From positions 1 to 64,000 of the forward strand of contig JAFXFM010000005.1 of assembly GCA_017520545.1 (NCBI GenBank): DNA of 64,000 nucleotides. Reading direction: 5' to 3'. The translations under genes were made by a program, and so were the position numbers. This DNA is from Alistipes sp. (lineage in GTDB: Bacteria > Bacteroidota > Bacteroidia > Bacteroidales > Rikenellaceae). The stretch's first letter is position 1. Every line of letters starts with the position of its first letter. The notes under the pieces are model-generated. The model ran no database searches. It worked only from the letters and a program-made list of their open reading frames with translations, and had not been told where the DNA came from. Of the stretch, positions 17,979 through 26,987 are shown piece by piece.

Positions 17979-20942
17979 ATGAAACTGAAATTTTTACTTA
18001 TTGCAACAATGACATTGCTTGCCTCGTCCGTTTTCGCGCAAGAGAGCGGATTGAAGGGTAGGGTATTGTCGCGCGACGGCAGAAGTGCCGTTGGAAATGC
18101 TGCGGTAACGATTGAAGGAACCTCATTCAAGGCTATAACCAACGACAACGGCTATTTCGAGTTGAAGGGTGTGCCGGCAGGTAGCTACAAAATATCGTTT
18201 ACTGCGCCTGAGTTTGAGGACCTCGACATCGTAGTTAAGGTCGAAAATGGAGTTAAGGATATCAACTCCGTAATCGTCGTACCAAAGGCTATTGCCGGCG
18301 AGGTGCTTGACGATGCAATTTTTGCGGAGTTCGACACTGAGTCTTCGTCATCCGACTCTCCGGCTCTGCCATCGACACTCTCGGCATCGAAAGACCTCTA
18401 CAACAACATTGCATCGTACCGATTTAGCGAGATGCGTTTCAATGTGCGTGGATACGACTCGAAATACACCGATGTATATCTCAATGGTATCCGCTTCAAC
18501 GATGCGCTGACAGGCTACGGTCCTTGGTCGTTGTGGAGCGGTATGAATGACGCTACACGTAATCAGGAAAGCACCGCAGGTTTGACCGCTACCGACTATG
18601 GCATTGGTGGATTTGGCGGTACTACCAACATCAATGCTCGTGCGTCGCAGATGCGTAAGGGTTTCCGCGCAAGTGTGTCGGGAGGTAACCAGATGTATAA
18701 CTTCCGTGCTATTGTTTCGTATGCTTCAGGTATGATGGACAATGGTTGGTCGTACGCATTCTCGGCTTCGACGCGTCAGGGCGGTAACGGCTATGTAGAT
18801 GGTGTGTATTACAACTCGTACGGCTACTTCGCTGCGGTTGAAAAGCAGTTCAACCCACAGCATCGCCTCTCGTTGATGATTCTCGGTACTCCGCAGCAGC
18901 GTGGTGCACAGCAGGCATCTACACAGGAGGCATACGATATGTTCGGCAGTAACTACTACAACCCTAACGTTGGCTTCCAAAATGGTAAGTTGCGCAACAC
19001 CCGTGTTCGTCGTTCGCACGAGCCTATCATTATGTTCAACTACTACTACGACATCAACGAGAAGACGCGCTTAACTGCGGCTACATCGGTACGCTTTGGT
19101 TTCAACGGCTACTCGGCTTTGACTTGGAAAGATGGCGCAGACCCACGTCCTGACTACTATCGTTACTTGCCTTCGAACTATACCACGCAGATTGTTGCTG
19201 ACGAGAATGGTTTTGGCAACTTCTTGGTACAGAATATGAATGCTCTTAACGAGAAGGGTTTGTTTAATGAGGCAGTAACTGCTTATCAGAATGGTCTTGT
19301 TCAGGATCTCATTCCAGGCATCTTCAAGAGTGCAACAAACGACCAGATTTTCTCGTACCTGCAGGCTGCAGCCGACGCTCGTTCGATTTGGACAGGTCGT
19401 ATCGACTTCGACAATATGATCAACTCGAACAAGAACGGCACAACATCGCCGTATGCCGATGGCCACCGCTCGAACTATATGATTGAGGAGCGTCATACCG
19501 ACCAGATTGACTACAACTTTGCTGCGAATATCTCGCATAACTTCAACGCCAATCACCACCTCGTCGCAGGTGTGAAGGCACGTGTAAACCGCACCGAGTA
19601 TTACGACAAAATCAAGGATTTGCTTGGTGGCGACTTCTGGGTTGATGTGGATAAGTTCGCAGAGCGCGATATGGGTAGCGACCCTATTAAGTATCAGAAT
19701 GACCTCGACTACTACAACGAGCACGGCCACGCACGCATCGTTCGCGAAGGCGACAAGTTCTCGTACGACTACTATGCGCACGTTCGTCAGGCGCAGTTGT
19801 GGGGCTTGTACGAATACCGCACAGGTGGTTTCGAGATGCACCTCGGCGCAGAGTTGGGTTATGCAGGTTTGTGGCGACACGGTTTGTGGCGCAAGGGTCT
19901 CTTCGTGAACGATTCGAAGGGCGACTCCAAGCACCTTAATTTCTTGACCTACAAGGCAAAGGCTACTTTCTCGTATCGCTTCTCGCAGGCACACCACTTG
20001 GCATTGAACCTGGGTGCTGTACAGGACGCTCCAACCTTCAATTCGGCATTCGTTTCGCCTCGTACTCGTAACACCGTTACTCCTGGTTTGACACCGGAGC
20101 AGGCATATAGCGCAGAGTTGGTATATAACCTCAATTTGCCATACTTGCAGGCTCGTGTAGCAGGTTACTTCACCGAGATGACAAACGCTTCGAAGGTTAT
20201 TTCGTTCTACGATGATACACAGTCGTCGTTCACCAACTTCGCAATGAGTAATATCGACAAGCGTTATATGGGTGTCGAGGTTGCAGTACGTGTTCCAATT
20301 TGGGGAGGTTTGGCATTGCAGGGAGCTTTGAACTATGGCGACTACCGCTACACTTCGGACCCTAACTTCGTTCAGACCGTAGATAACAGCAACAAAATTA
20401 AGCTTACCGATAAGGTTTATTGGAAGGGCTACTATGTTGAGAGCACTCCGCAGTTTGCTGTGAATGTTGGTCTTGACTTCCGTGGTCCAAAGAACTGGTT
20501 TGCCTCGATTAACTTCAACTACTACGACAAAATTTACCTCTCGATGAACCCTGCATATCGTACCGACAATGCTGTATTGCCATACCGCAAGGTGTTGTTC
20601 AGCAGCAGTTCTGACGATACACAGAAGATGTGGGCTTTGACCGAGATGGTTAATATGCGTGCAGAGGAGGAGTTGGGACACGCTTACACTTTGGCTGCAA
20701 GCATCGGTAAGAACTGGTATATCGGTCGTAAATACACCCTTGGATTTAGCGCCGAGGTTAAGAACATCTTGAACAATCAGGGCTTCCGCACAGGTGGTTA
20801 CGAGCAGATGCGTATGCGTAAGGTGCGTGGTTTGATGCCGGGAGAGGCTAACCCATCGACAACTTACTATACTCACTTCGACGCCAAGTACTTCTACTTG
20901 CTCGGTACGACTTGCTTCGTAAATGTTTATTTCCGTTTCTAA
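17979..20942 (+). CDS. TonB-dependent receptor with CarboxypepD-like N-terminal domain
   Basis: 987-residue outer membrane receptor: signal peptide (MKLKFLLIATMTLLASSVFAQ), CarboxypepD-regulatory-like domain at about 25-105 (SGLKGRVLSRDGRSAVGNAAVTIEG), plug about 130-230 (FNVRGYDSKYTDVYLNGIRFND... GIGGFGGTTNINAR), then a large beta-barrel ending in FVNVYFRF. It takes up a ligand across the outer membrane with TonB energy. No SusD is present; the next gene encodes a DUF5689 lipoprotein that may replace it. The context of two secreted nucleases suggests oligonucleotides, nucleotides or phosphate as the ligand. Confidence 0.93.
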   Translation: MKLKFLLIATMTLLASSVFAQESGLKGRVLSRDGRSAVGNAAVTIEGTSFKAITNDNGYFELKGVPAGSYKISFTAPEFEDLDIVVKVENGVKDINSVIVVPKAIAGEVLDDAIFAEFDTESSSSDSPALPSTLSASKDLYNNIASYRFSEMRFNVRGYDSKYTDVYLNGIRFNDALTGYGPWSLWSGMNDATRNQESTAGLTATDYGIGGFGGTTNINARASQMRKGFRASVSGGNQMYNFRAIVSYASGMMDNGWSYAFSASTRQGGNGYVDGVYYNSYGYFAAVEKQFNPQHRLSLMILGTPQQRGAQQASTQEAYDMFGSNYYNPNVGFQNGKLRNTRVRRSHEPIIMFNYYYDINEKTRLTAATSVRFGFNGYSALTWKDGADPRPDYYRYLPSNYTTQIVADENGFGNFLVQNMNALNEKGLFNEAVTAYQNGLVQDLIPGIFKSATNDQIFSYLQAAADARSIWTGRIDFDNMINSNKNGTTSPYADGHRSNYMIEERHTDQIDYNFAANISHNFNANHHLVAGVKARVNRTEYYDKIKDLLGGDFWVDVDKFAERDMGSDPIKYQNDLDYYNEHGHARIVREGDKFSYDYYAHVRQAQLWGLYEYRTGGFEMHLGAELGYAGLWRHGLWRKGLFVNDSKGDSKHLNFLTYKAKATFSYRFSQAHHLALNLGAVQDAPTFNSAFVSPRTRNTVTPGLTPEQAYSAELVYNLNLPYLQARVAGYFTEMTNASKVISFYDDTQSSFTNFAMSNIDKRYMGVEVAVRVPIWGGLALQGALNYGDYRYTSDPNFVQTVDNSNKIKLTDKVYWKGYYVESTPQFAVNVGLDFRGPKNWFASINFNYYDKIYLSMNPAYRTDNAVLPYRKVLFSSSSDDTQKMWALTEMVNMRAEEELGHAYTLAASIGKNWYIGRKYTLGFSAEVKNILNNQGFRTGGYEQMRMRKVRGLMPGEANPSTTYYTHFDAKYFYLLGTTCFVNVYFRF

Positions 20943-20958
20943 AAGTCAAACCGAAAAA

Positions 20959-22476
20959 ATGAGAAAGATTATGAAACAGTATAAGATGATTTTGGTAGCA
21001 TTGCTCGGTTTGGTTTTGACCTCGTGCTACAATAAATTTGAGACCCCGAAGGAGACGTTCATCTATGATGATGAGACTTTCGAGACTCTTAACCCCGATT
21101 TGCAGCATATCTCCATTGCCGATTTGAAGGCAATTTTTGGAGAAATTAGTGATACAGGCAAAAATAGCGGTCAAAACAATACTAAATATATCCGCTTTGT
21201 AGCAGATCCGCAGAAGGAGTGTACCGCATTTGAGCTGGAGAATGATTGGTACAATACCGGTAACTACTACATCAAGGGTAAGGTTATTTCGAACGACGAG
21301 CAGGGTAATATCTACAAGTCGCTCTATATCTTCGACGGAACTGCGGCTATCGAGTTGAAATTGACCAATGGTTTGTTCCTCGACTATCCTTGCAACCTCG
21401 AAACAAAAGAGTCTATGTGGGTATATGTTAAGGTACGTGATTTGTACCTCGGCAACTTCCGTATGATGCTCTCGTTGGGCGATATCCCAACTTCGAGTTA
21501 CAACTCGTATGGTAATTACAAGTACTACGCAAACTCTAATATCGTAAGCCAGCACAAGGTTCGTCAGCACGTATTCCCGGGCGAGAAGACTACTCTTACC
21601 GAGAGTTCGACAGATGAGAGCGCAGATATATTTGTAGTTGATGAAAACTCGTACTCGAAGATTCAGGGTGATAACACTCCTCGTTTCCTTGCTCGTTTGA
21701 TTCGCTTTAAGAATTTAAAGGTGTACTATGCCGGTGTAGGATACCCTGATGAGAATGGTGGTATCATAGAAAATCCTAAGATCATATGTGGTCAAAATGA
21801 GAATATCTACCCATCGTGGATTGTTACAAGCGGCATTCAGCAGACATTACCGACTATCCCCGGTGTTATACCAGATCAAGTTGTAAACCGTCCGTGGTAC
21901 CACTTGGCGTATAGCCGCAACAACGTAGCCCTCTATGGTAGTATCTGTCTTACTTATCTTGACGCTCCAAAGTACACATCTGAACACGGTGTCTATATGC
22001 TTCGTACCAGTGGATATTCGCGTTTTGCGGGCAAATACGCTCCAAAACACGGTACAGTCGGAGATGTATTAGCAATATACCAGATATATTCACAGGAATC
22101 CGACTATTTGGGCAATGCGGATGATTGGGCTACCTATCAGTTGTCCGTAAACCGCATCGAGGATGTGGAGTTCGATATGGAGCCAAAGGAGGCTTATCCT
22201 GCTTGGAGCGCACATATTAAGTGGGCAGAGGATAACTTCCCTAACTACGTATATCCTGCTCCGGGTGTTCTTGTTCCAACCGACGAGGAGCACGATGCAG
22301 CAGTTGCTGCGTGGAAAGCGCAGTACGAGAACAACAAGCCTGCAAACGATGGCACTCCATTGTGGACAGAATGGAATGAGTGGGCAGATTGGATTGTATG
22401 GATTTTATCGAATACTCCAAAAGACTCCTACCTCCTGCCACAACAGATTGTGGAGGATGTCGATACGATAGAGTAG
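20959..22476 (+). CDS. DUF5689-domain surface lipoprotein
   Basis: 505 residues from ATG 20959 (a later ATG at 20971 is also possible; the frame opens at 20923 inside the receptor gene). Lipobox LVLTS-C. After a short acidic linker, residues about 40-190 carry the DUF5689 pattern (ISIADLKAIFGE..., FVADPQKECTAFELENDWYNTGNYYIKGKVISNDEQGNIYKSLYIFDGTAAIELKL...), an OB-like beta domain common in Bacteroidetes lipoproteins next to TonB receptors and nucleases. The C-terminal half is rich in Trp and charged residues without a known domain. Last gene of the operon, closed by a terminator. Confidence 0.85.
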   Translation: MRKIMKQYKMILVALLGLVLTSCYNKFETPKETFIYDDETFETLNPDLQHISIADLKAIFGEISDTGKNSGQNNTKYIRFVADPQKECTAFELENDWYNTGNYYIKGKVISNDEQGNIYKSLYIFDGTAAIELKLTNGLFLDYPCNLETKESMWVYVKVRDLYLGNFRMMLSLGDIPTSSYNSYGNYKYYANSNIVSQHKVRQHVFPGEKTTLTESSTDESADIFVVDENSYSKIQGDNTPRFLARLIRFKNLKVYYAGVGYPDENGGIIENPKIICGQNENIYPSWIVTSGIQQTLPTIPGVIPDQVVNRPWYHLAYSRNNVALYGSICLTYLDAPKYTSEHGVYMLRTSGYSRFAGKYAPKHGTVGDVLAIYQIYSQESDYLGNADDWATYQLSVNRIEDVEFDMEPKEAYPAWSAHIKWAEDNFPNYVYPAPGVLVPTDEEHDAAVAAWKAQYENNKPANDGTPLWTEWNEWADWIVWILSNTPKDSYLLPQQIVEDVDTIE

Positions 22477-22496
22477 TCATACTCAAATAAATAATC

Positions 22497-22528
22497 GAAA
22501 AGTACCGCATTGCAGCGGTACTTTTTTT
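22497..22528 (+). terminator. Terminator of the nuclease/TonB operon
   Basis: Stem AGTACCGC / GCGGTACT, loop ATTGCA, then seven T; AAA before the stem extends the pairing. Confidence 0.88.
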
Positions 22529-22562
22529 GTGCTCAAATGAATGATTTCTCGAAAGAAATTAC

Positions 22563-22570
22563 TATTTTTG
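22563..22570 (+). promoter_or_regulatory. Probable -7 element for the M16 peptidase gene
   Basis: TATTTTTG fits TAnnTTTG and would give a 5' leader of roughly 150 nt (to 22726). No clear -33 element. Apart from this and the terminator I see no gene in the 250-bp spacer. Confidence 0.4.
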
Positions 22571-22726
22571 TACGAGATTGCGTTTTTGTGTAGTTTTCCG
22601 AGGTGTTGGAGCGTCTTATTTAAGAATACTGCGCAATAAAGAGGCTATACAGAGCGTTATGGTTTAAGATGAGCAAACAACAAAATAAAAGATAATAACT
22701 AATTAAAAATCCAAATTTTTGGTAAA

Positions 22727-25549
22727 ATGAAACGTTTATTTACATTCGTCATCGCATCGTTAGTTGCTTTTGCGGTGGCTGCGCAACCGGGAGCGCAACA
22801 GATTCCGGTAATTCCTGCGGACAAGGCGGTTCGCGTGGGAACACTGCCGAATGGTATGAAATACTACCTTCGCCACAATGACAAACAGAAGAACCTCGCC
22901 GACTTCTACATCTCGCACGATGTGGGTGCTATTCAGGAAGACGACGACCAGCAAGGCTTGGCTCACTTCCTCGAGCATATGGCATTCAATGGTACTAAGA
23001 ATCTTCCGGGCAAGATGCTTATAGAGTACCTCGAGACCGTAGGTGTGAAGTTCGGAACAAACCTCAATGCAGGTACTTCGTGGGACTACACACAGTATCT
23101 TTTGAAGGACGTTCCAACCATTCGTCCGGGCATCATTGATACTGCAATGCTTATTCTTCACGATTGGTCGCACTTCATCGCGTTGGAGCCGAAGGAGATC
23201 GACGCAGAGCGTGGCGTAATTATGGAGGAGTTGCGTATGCGTGACGGCGCATCGTGGCGTGGAACTATTCAGCTGCTGAAGGCTCTCGGCAAGGGTACTC
23301 GCTATGAGCACCGCAACCTTATCGGCTACCTCGAAGGTTTGAAGTCGTTCGACCACTCGTCGCTCGAAAACTTCTACAAGAAGTGGTATCGCCCTGAGTA
23401 TCAGGCTGTGGTAATCGTTGGAGATATCAACGTAGATGAGATTGAGGCAAAGTTGCAAAAGTTGATGGCAGATATCCCTGCTTCACCTGCGGACGCTCCA
23501 CAGAAGGAGGTTATCGTGGTACCTGACAATCAGGAGCCAATTATCTCTATTTTTGAGGATCCCGAGATGACCGAGACAAGTGCAACCCTCTTCATCAAGC
23601 GTCAGGCGTTGCCAAAGCACTTGAACAACACCATCGTAGCCGAGCAGTTGGCACTTATCGACGCATTGTCGAGCGAGATGGCAAATGCTCGTTTGCAGGA
23701 GATTGCAATGAAGCCTAATGCTCCATTCACTTCGGCATACTATATGAACGGCAGCGTCGGCATATGCCCAACTTTGGAGTGCGCAGGCGTTGGAGTGAAT
23801 ACTCAGGACGGCAAGTTGCTTGCTGGTTTAGAAGCAGCCTACACCGAGTTGGAGCGTATCCGTCGCCACGGCTTCACCGAGAGCGAGTTGGAGCGTGCAA
23901 AGCAGAGTGTTATGAAGATGCAGGAGTTGGCTTACAACAACCGCAACGACCGCAAGAATGGTCAGTATGTTCAGCGTTATTTGAACGCATTCCGCAAGAA
24001 TGCCGCTATGCCTGATGCAGAGACAGAGTGGAAATTGGATAGTATGATTATCGCAAACTTGCAGTTGCCAATGATTAATCAGGTGGTAGCGCAGTTTATC
24101 ACCGACCACAATCAGGTATTGATTGCTCAGGCTCCAAAGCGCGATGGATTGGTAAATGCTACCGAGGCACAGTTGGCAGAGGTCTTGGCAAAGGTTAAGG
24201 CTGCGACTATCGCACCTTATGCAGACAACACCGTTAAGGAGCCGCTTATCTCGCCAGACAAGCAGTTGAAGGGCTCGCCGGTTAAGAAGGAGTCGAAGAA
24301 CGAGGCTCTTGGCACCACTACTTGGGTGTTGAAGAATGGTTTGAAGGTGGTTGTTAAGCCTACACAGTTCAAAGCGGACGAGGTGCAAATTGCAATGACT
24401 GCTCACTTCGGACAGTCGTCGTTGAGTGATGAATTGTATTGGACATCGGCAATGCTCCCAACAATGATGGGTCGTATGGGCATCTCGAAGTTTACAGCAA
24501 CCGACTTGCGCAAGCAACTCTCGGGCAAGAATGCACGCGTGCAGATTTCGCCTGACGACTACGAGACATCGGTTGTAGGTTCAGGCTCTCCAAAGGATCT
24601 CGAAACCCTTATGCAGTTGCTTTACTTGCAGTTCACCGAGCCTCGTTTCTCGAAGGAGGACTTCGATGTAGCGATGGCACAGTTGAAGCCGTATGTTGAG
24701 AACTTGCAGACTAACCCTGACTACATTTCGGCAGTAGAGCGTCAGAAGACTCTCTATGGTAACCACTTCCGTCGTCAGCAGATTACTCCTGCGTTGCTCG
24801 ACGAGGTTAAGTTCGAGCGTATGGAGCCTGCATATAAGGCGTTATTCTCAAATGCTGCAAACTTCACTACTTATATTGTAGGTAACGTCGATTTGGAGGT
24901 TTTGAAGCCGCTCGTTGAGAAGTATATCGGCTCGCTTCCTGTTGCAAAGAAGCTCACCAAGAAGGTTGATGACAATGCTTACGCTGTTAAGGGCGAGGTT
25001 GTGAACGACTTCAAGGCGAAGATGCAGCAGCCAAAGGTTGGCATCACCCGCATCTACACAGGTCCTATCGACTATACTTTGAAGAACCGCGTTGCGATGA
25101 ACGTTCTTTCGCAGGTATTGCGCACCCGCTATACAAAGTCTATTCGTGAGGAGAAGGGTGGTACGTACAGCGTAGGCGTAGGTGGTCGCGTAATGGCTGA
25201 CTATACGCCTTGGTATCAGTTGATCGTCTTATTCGACACCAACGAGCAGATGGCTGACGAGTTGAGCCAGATTGTTATTGACGAGATCAAGAAGATTGCA
25301 GCCGAGGGTCCAAACAAGGAGGACGTTGAGAAGAGCCGCAAGTATTTGTTGAAGGAGTATGAAAATCAGGTGCAGATGAATGGCAACTGGTTGAATTGGC
25401 TCGACGAGTACAACACCCGTGGCACAGACTACGCAGCCGAGTACAAGAAGGTTGTCGAGGAGCTGACCTACGACGATTTGAAGGCTTTGGCAGCAAAAAT
25501 TTTGAATGACAACAATATGACTTACGTTGTAATGCGCCCTGAGAAATAA
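22727..25549 (+). CDS. M16-family zinc metallopeptidase (PqqL-like), periplasmic
   Basis: 940 residues with signal peptide (MKRLFTFVIASLVAFAVAAQ). Inverted zinc motif H80-FLE-H84 in GLAHFLEHMAFNGT, with the third ligand in the EIDAERGVIMEE segment. Two M16 half-domains are fused: the N-terminal active half and a C-terminal inactive half beginning about residue 530 (WVLKNGLKVVVKPTQFKADEVQIAM, lacking HxxEH). The length is usual for PqqL-type peptidases of Bacteroidetes, which degrade imported peptides/proteins in the periplasm. Monocistronic, with its own terminator. Confidence 0.93.
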   Translation: MKRLFTFVIASLVAFAVAAQPGAQQIPVIPADKAVRVGTLPNGMKYYLRHNDKQKNLADFYISHDVGAIQEDDDQQGLAHFLEHMAFNGTKNLPGKMLIEYLETVGVKFGTNLNAGTSWDYTQYLLKDVPTIRPGIIDTAMLILHDWSHFIALEPKEIDAERGVIMEELRMRDGASWRGTIQLLKALGKGTRYEHRNLIGYLEGLKSFDHSSLENFYKKWYRPEYQAVVIVGDINVDEIEAKLQKLMADIPASPADAPQKEVIVVPDNQEPIISIFEDPEMTETSATLFIKRQALPKHLNNTIVAEQLALIDALSSEMANARLQEIAMKPNAPFTSAYYMNGSVGICPTLECAGVGVNTQDGKLLAGLEAAYTELERIRRHGFTESELERAKQSVMKMQELAYNNRNDRKNGQYVQRYLNAFRKNAAMPDAETEWKLDSMIIANLQLPMINQVVAQFITDHNQVLIAQAPKRDGLVNATEAQLAEVLAKVKAATIAPYADNTVKEPLISPDKQLKGSPVKKESKNEALGTTTWVLKNGLKVVVKPTQFKADEVQIAMTAHFGQSSLSDELYWTSAMLPTMMGRMGISKFTATDLRKQLSGKNARVQISPDDYETSVVGSGSPKDLETLMQLLYLQFTEPRFSKEDFDVAMAQLKPYVENLQTNPDYISAVERQKTLYGNHFRRQQITPALLDEVKFERMEPAYKALFSNAANFTTYIVGNVDLEVLKPLVEKYIGSLPVAKKLTKKVDDNAYAVKGEVVNDFKAKMQQPKVGITRIYTGPIDYTLKNRVAMNVLSQVLRTRYTKSIREEKGGTYSVGVGGRVMADYTPWYQLIVLFDTNEQMADELSQIVIDEIKKIAAEGPNKEDVEKSRKYLLKEYENQVQMNGNWLNWLDEYNTRGTDYAAEYKKVVEELTYDDLKALAAKILNDNNMTYVVMRPEK

Positions 25550-25554
25550 TAAAA

Positions 25555-25586
25555 AAGCCAATGGCTAATGGCCAAAGGCTAAAAGC
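25555..25586 (+). repeat. Heptamer tandem repeat, GGCTAA family, downstream of the M16 gene
   Basis: 7-mers AAGCCAA, TGGCTAA, TGGCCAA, AGGCTAA, AAGCAAA directly after the stop codon and before the terminator. Confidence 0.75.
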
Positions 25587-25590
25587 AAAA

Positions 25591-25628
25591 AAAAGATTGC
25601 CAAGGTTTATCTTGGCAATCTTTTTTTT
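25591..25628. terminator. Bidirectional terminator between M16 and thioesterase genes
   Basis: 14-bp stem AAAAGATTGCCAAG / CTTGGCAATCTTTT with a 6-nt loop followed by T-rich sequence. The AGATTGCCAAG arm recurs between ffh and era (38846-38875). Confidence 0.88.
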
Positions 25629-26360
25629 CTATCTCCACTCAATCGCTGCGGTGCAGGCGACTGCGCCTTCGCCATTGCGAATCTCGAAGAGCGACGTATT
25701 CTCTCGCTGTTCGTAGCCGATAGTCAGCACCTCGCCCAAGCGACACTCCTTCGCAAAGTGAATATCGAGGCGGAGTGGGCGTGGCTCGGTCAGATACTCA
25801 ATCGGTAGGGTATTGAGCATCATTCGGATATAGCGCATAGTATTGACGTGGCGATTGAAGTCGATATCGCTATAACGCACCTCGTGCTTGCGAGTTACGC
25901 TCGGCTCAATGCCACGCACCTTTCGCGGTGCATCGCACGGCGACGGAGCCTCGCAGAACTTGTCAGTAAAGAGGTGTTCAACCTCCTCCAACGACACCGG
26001 CATACGCTTCTCAAAATCTATTACGCACCACTGCGACACGGCACGACCAAACTGCTTACCCTTGCCATCTGAAAGCTCGAAATTACGAGTCGAGATAAGG
26101 CGCGAGGTGTGAGGATTTACCCACGTGAGGATATTGTAATCCTCGTACTGCTCGGGTTGGCGGTCAATCTCGACCGACATACGCGAAAGCACCCACGAAC
26201 GGTTGTGCTGCATCAACACGTCGGCACTAATGCCCTTGTGCTTTGCATCCGTTCCGGCTACGTTCAAGATATCGGAACAGAGCGATTCGATGGTTGCGTG
26301 GAGCATAAAATCAACTTTTTCGGGCGAAACCGAAAAATTATAGTTTGTTTTCTCTGCCAT
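25629..26360 (-). CDS. Acyl-ACP thioesterase (FatA/FatB-like)
   Basis: 243 residues forming two tandem hot-dog domains. N-terminal half: YNFSVSPEKVDFMLHATIESLCSDILNVAG...; the WVLSRMSVEIDRQPEQYEDYNILTWV block is typical of the Acyl-ACP thioesterase family. In the C-terminal half the catalytic-type segment YSDIDFNRHVNTMRYIRMML carries the Asp/Asn-His pair. It releases free fatty acids from acyl-ACP. A TACTTTTG promoter element lies just upstream (26383-26390, minus). Confidence 0.9.
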   Translation of the reverse strand: MAEKTNYNFSVSPEKVDFMLHATIESLCSDILNVAGTDAKHKGISADVLMQHNRSWVLSRMSVEIDRQPEQYEDYNILTWVNPHTSRLISTRNFELSDGKGKQFGRAVSQWCVIDFEKRMPVSLEEVEHLFTDKFCEAPSPCDAPRKVRGIEPSVTRKHEVRYSDIDFNRHVNTMRYIRMMLNTLPIEYLTEPRPLRLDIHFAKECRLGEVLTIGYEQRENTSLFEIRNGEGAVACTAAIEWR

Positions 26361-26382
26361 AATTTCTGCTTTAATTGTTAGG

Positions 26383-26390
26383 CAAAAGTA
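26383..26390 (-). promoter_or_regulatory. -7 element for the acyl-ACP thioesterase
   Basis: Minus-strand TACTTTTG, 22 bp before the ATG; the -33 match is poor. Confidence 0.5.
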
Positions 26391-26475
26391 GTTGTTTTAG
26401 CAATAAATCGCAATTTTTACGCCCTAAAAACGCCTTTTTGGATATATATGAGAGCGATTTGAGCAGAGCGAGAAA

Positions 26476-26507
26476 TTTGGAAATTCCCACTTTTTTGTCT
26501 ACCTTCG
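26476..26507 (+). promoter_or_regulatory. Promoter of the small HTH regulator
   Basis: TTTG (26476-26479), 20 bp, TACCTTCG (26500-26507), one mismatch from the -7 consensus. Confidence 0.55.
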
Positions 26508-26549
26508 CTTTTGGTTAGTTGGTTTTTACACTGAAAAAATGTAAGGGAA

Positions 26550-26756
26550 ATGGGGATAAAAGTGAAACTCGATGTGGTGTTGGATCGGCGTAAAATGACG
26601 CTGACACAGTTGTCGGAGCGTATTGGTATAACTCTGGCAAACCTATCGGTGCTGAAGACCGGAAAGGGCAAGGCAGTGCGTTTTTCGACGCTCGAAGCTA
26701 TCTGCCACGAGTTACACTGCCAACCCGGCGACATCTTGGAGTACGAGGAGGATTAG
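26550..26756 (+). CDS. Small Cro/C1-type HTH regulator (YozG-like)
   Basis: 68-residue helix-turn-helix protein: MTLTQLSERIGITLANLSVLKTGKG is the HTH, followed by RFSTLEAICHELHCQPGDILEY. This is the YozG/XRE single-domain type. In many Bacteroidetes and Firmicutes this gene follows a DUF2975 membrane protein gene, which is absent here (the upstream gene is divergent). Target unknown; the efflux operon 230 bp downstream is a possible one by position only. Confidence 0.9.
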   Translation: MGIKVKLDVVLDRRKMTLTQLSERIGITLANLSVLKTGKGKAVRFSTLEAICHELHCQPGDILEYEED

Positions 26757-26821
26757 CCTCCTATGGCTCGAATTTTGGTGCGGAAACGGAGAATTTAATT
26801 TTCTGTTTCCCATTTTTTTTG

Positions 26822-26829
26822 TACATTTG
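26822..26829 (+). promoter_or_regulatory. -7 element of the efflux operon
   Basis: TACATTTG; start of transcription near 26836, giving a leader of about 150 nt that holds a 19-codon ORF (26860-26919). Confidence 0.5.
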
Positions 26830-26859
26830 CAGTGCAGGGCACATAGTTCTGCGCTTACG

Positions 26860-26919
26860 ATGACACAAAAAGACAAGAGCCCAAGGGCATTCCATACTGC
26901 AACAATCTACATACCCTAA
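26860..26919 (+). CDS. Possible 19-aa leader peptide of the efflux operon
   Basis: ATG at 26860, TAA at 26917-26919; the peptide is basic at the N-terminus and ends ...FHTATIYIP. It lies wholly in the untranslated leader of the tolC-hlyD-MFS operon, about 70 nt before the first gene. Short leader peptides before efflux or resistance genes often sense translation inhibitors by ribosome stalling. Position and compactness are the only evidence; no clear terminator hairpin follows (only a weak TGGC/GCCA pair around 26931-26944). Confidence 0.3.
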   Translation: MTQKDKSPRAFHTATIYIP

Positions 26920-26987
26920 GTGGTCTTCTCGTGGCGTTTTGCCAACCATTTATTAAAGCAGTACACACATTTTAATCTATTAAATAT

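Noticed and set aside
19071..20876. A 601-codon open frame on the minus strand opposite the TonB receptor gene
   Set aside because: Codon-bias shadow of the receptor gene; no recognisable motif and no promoter.
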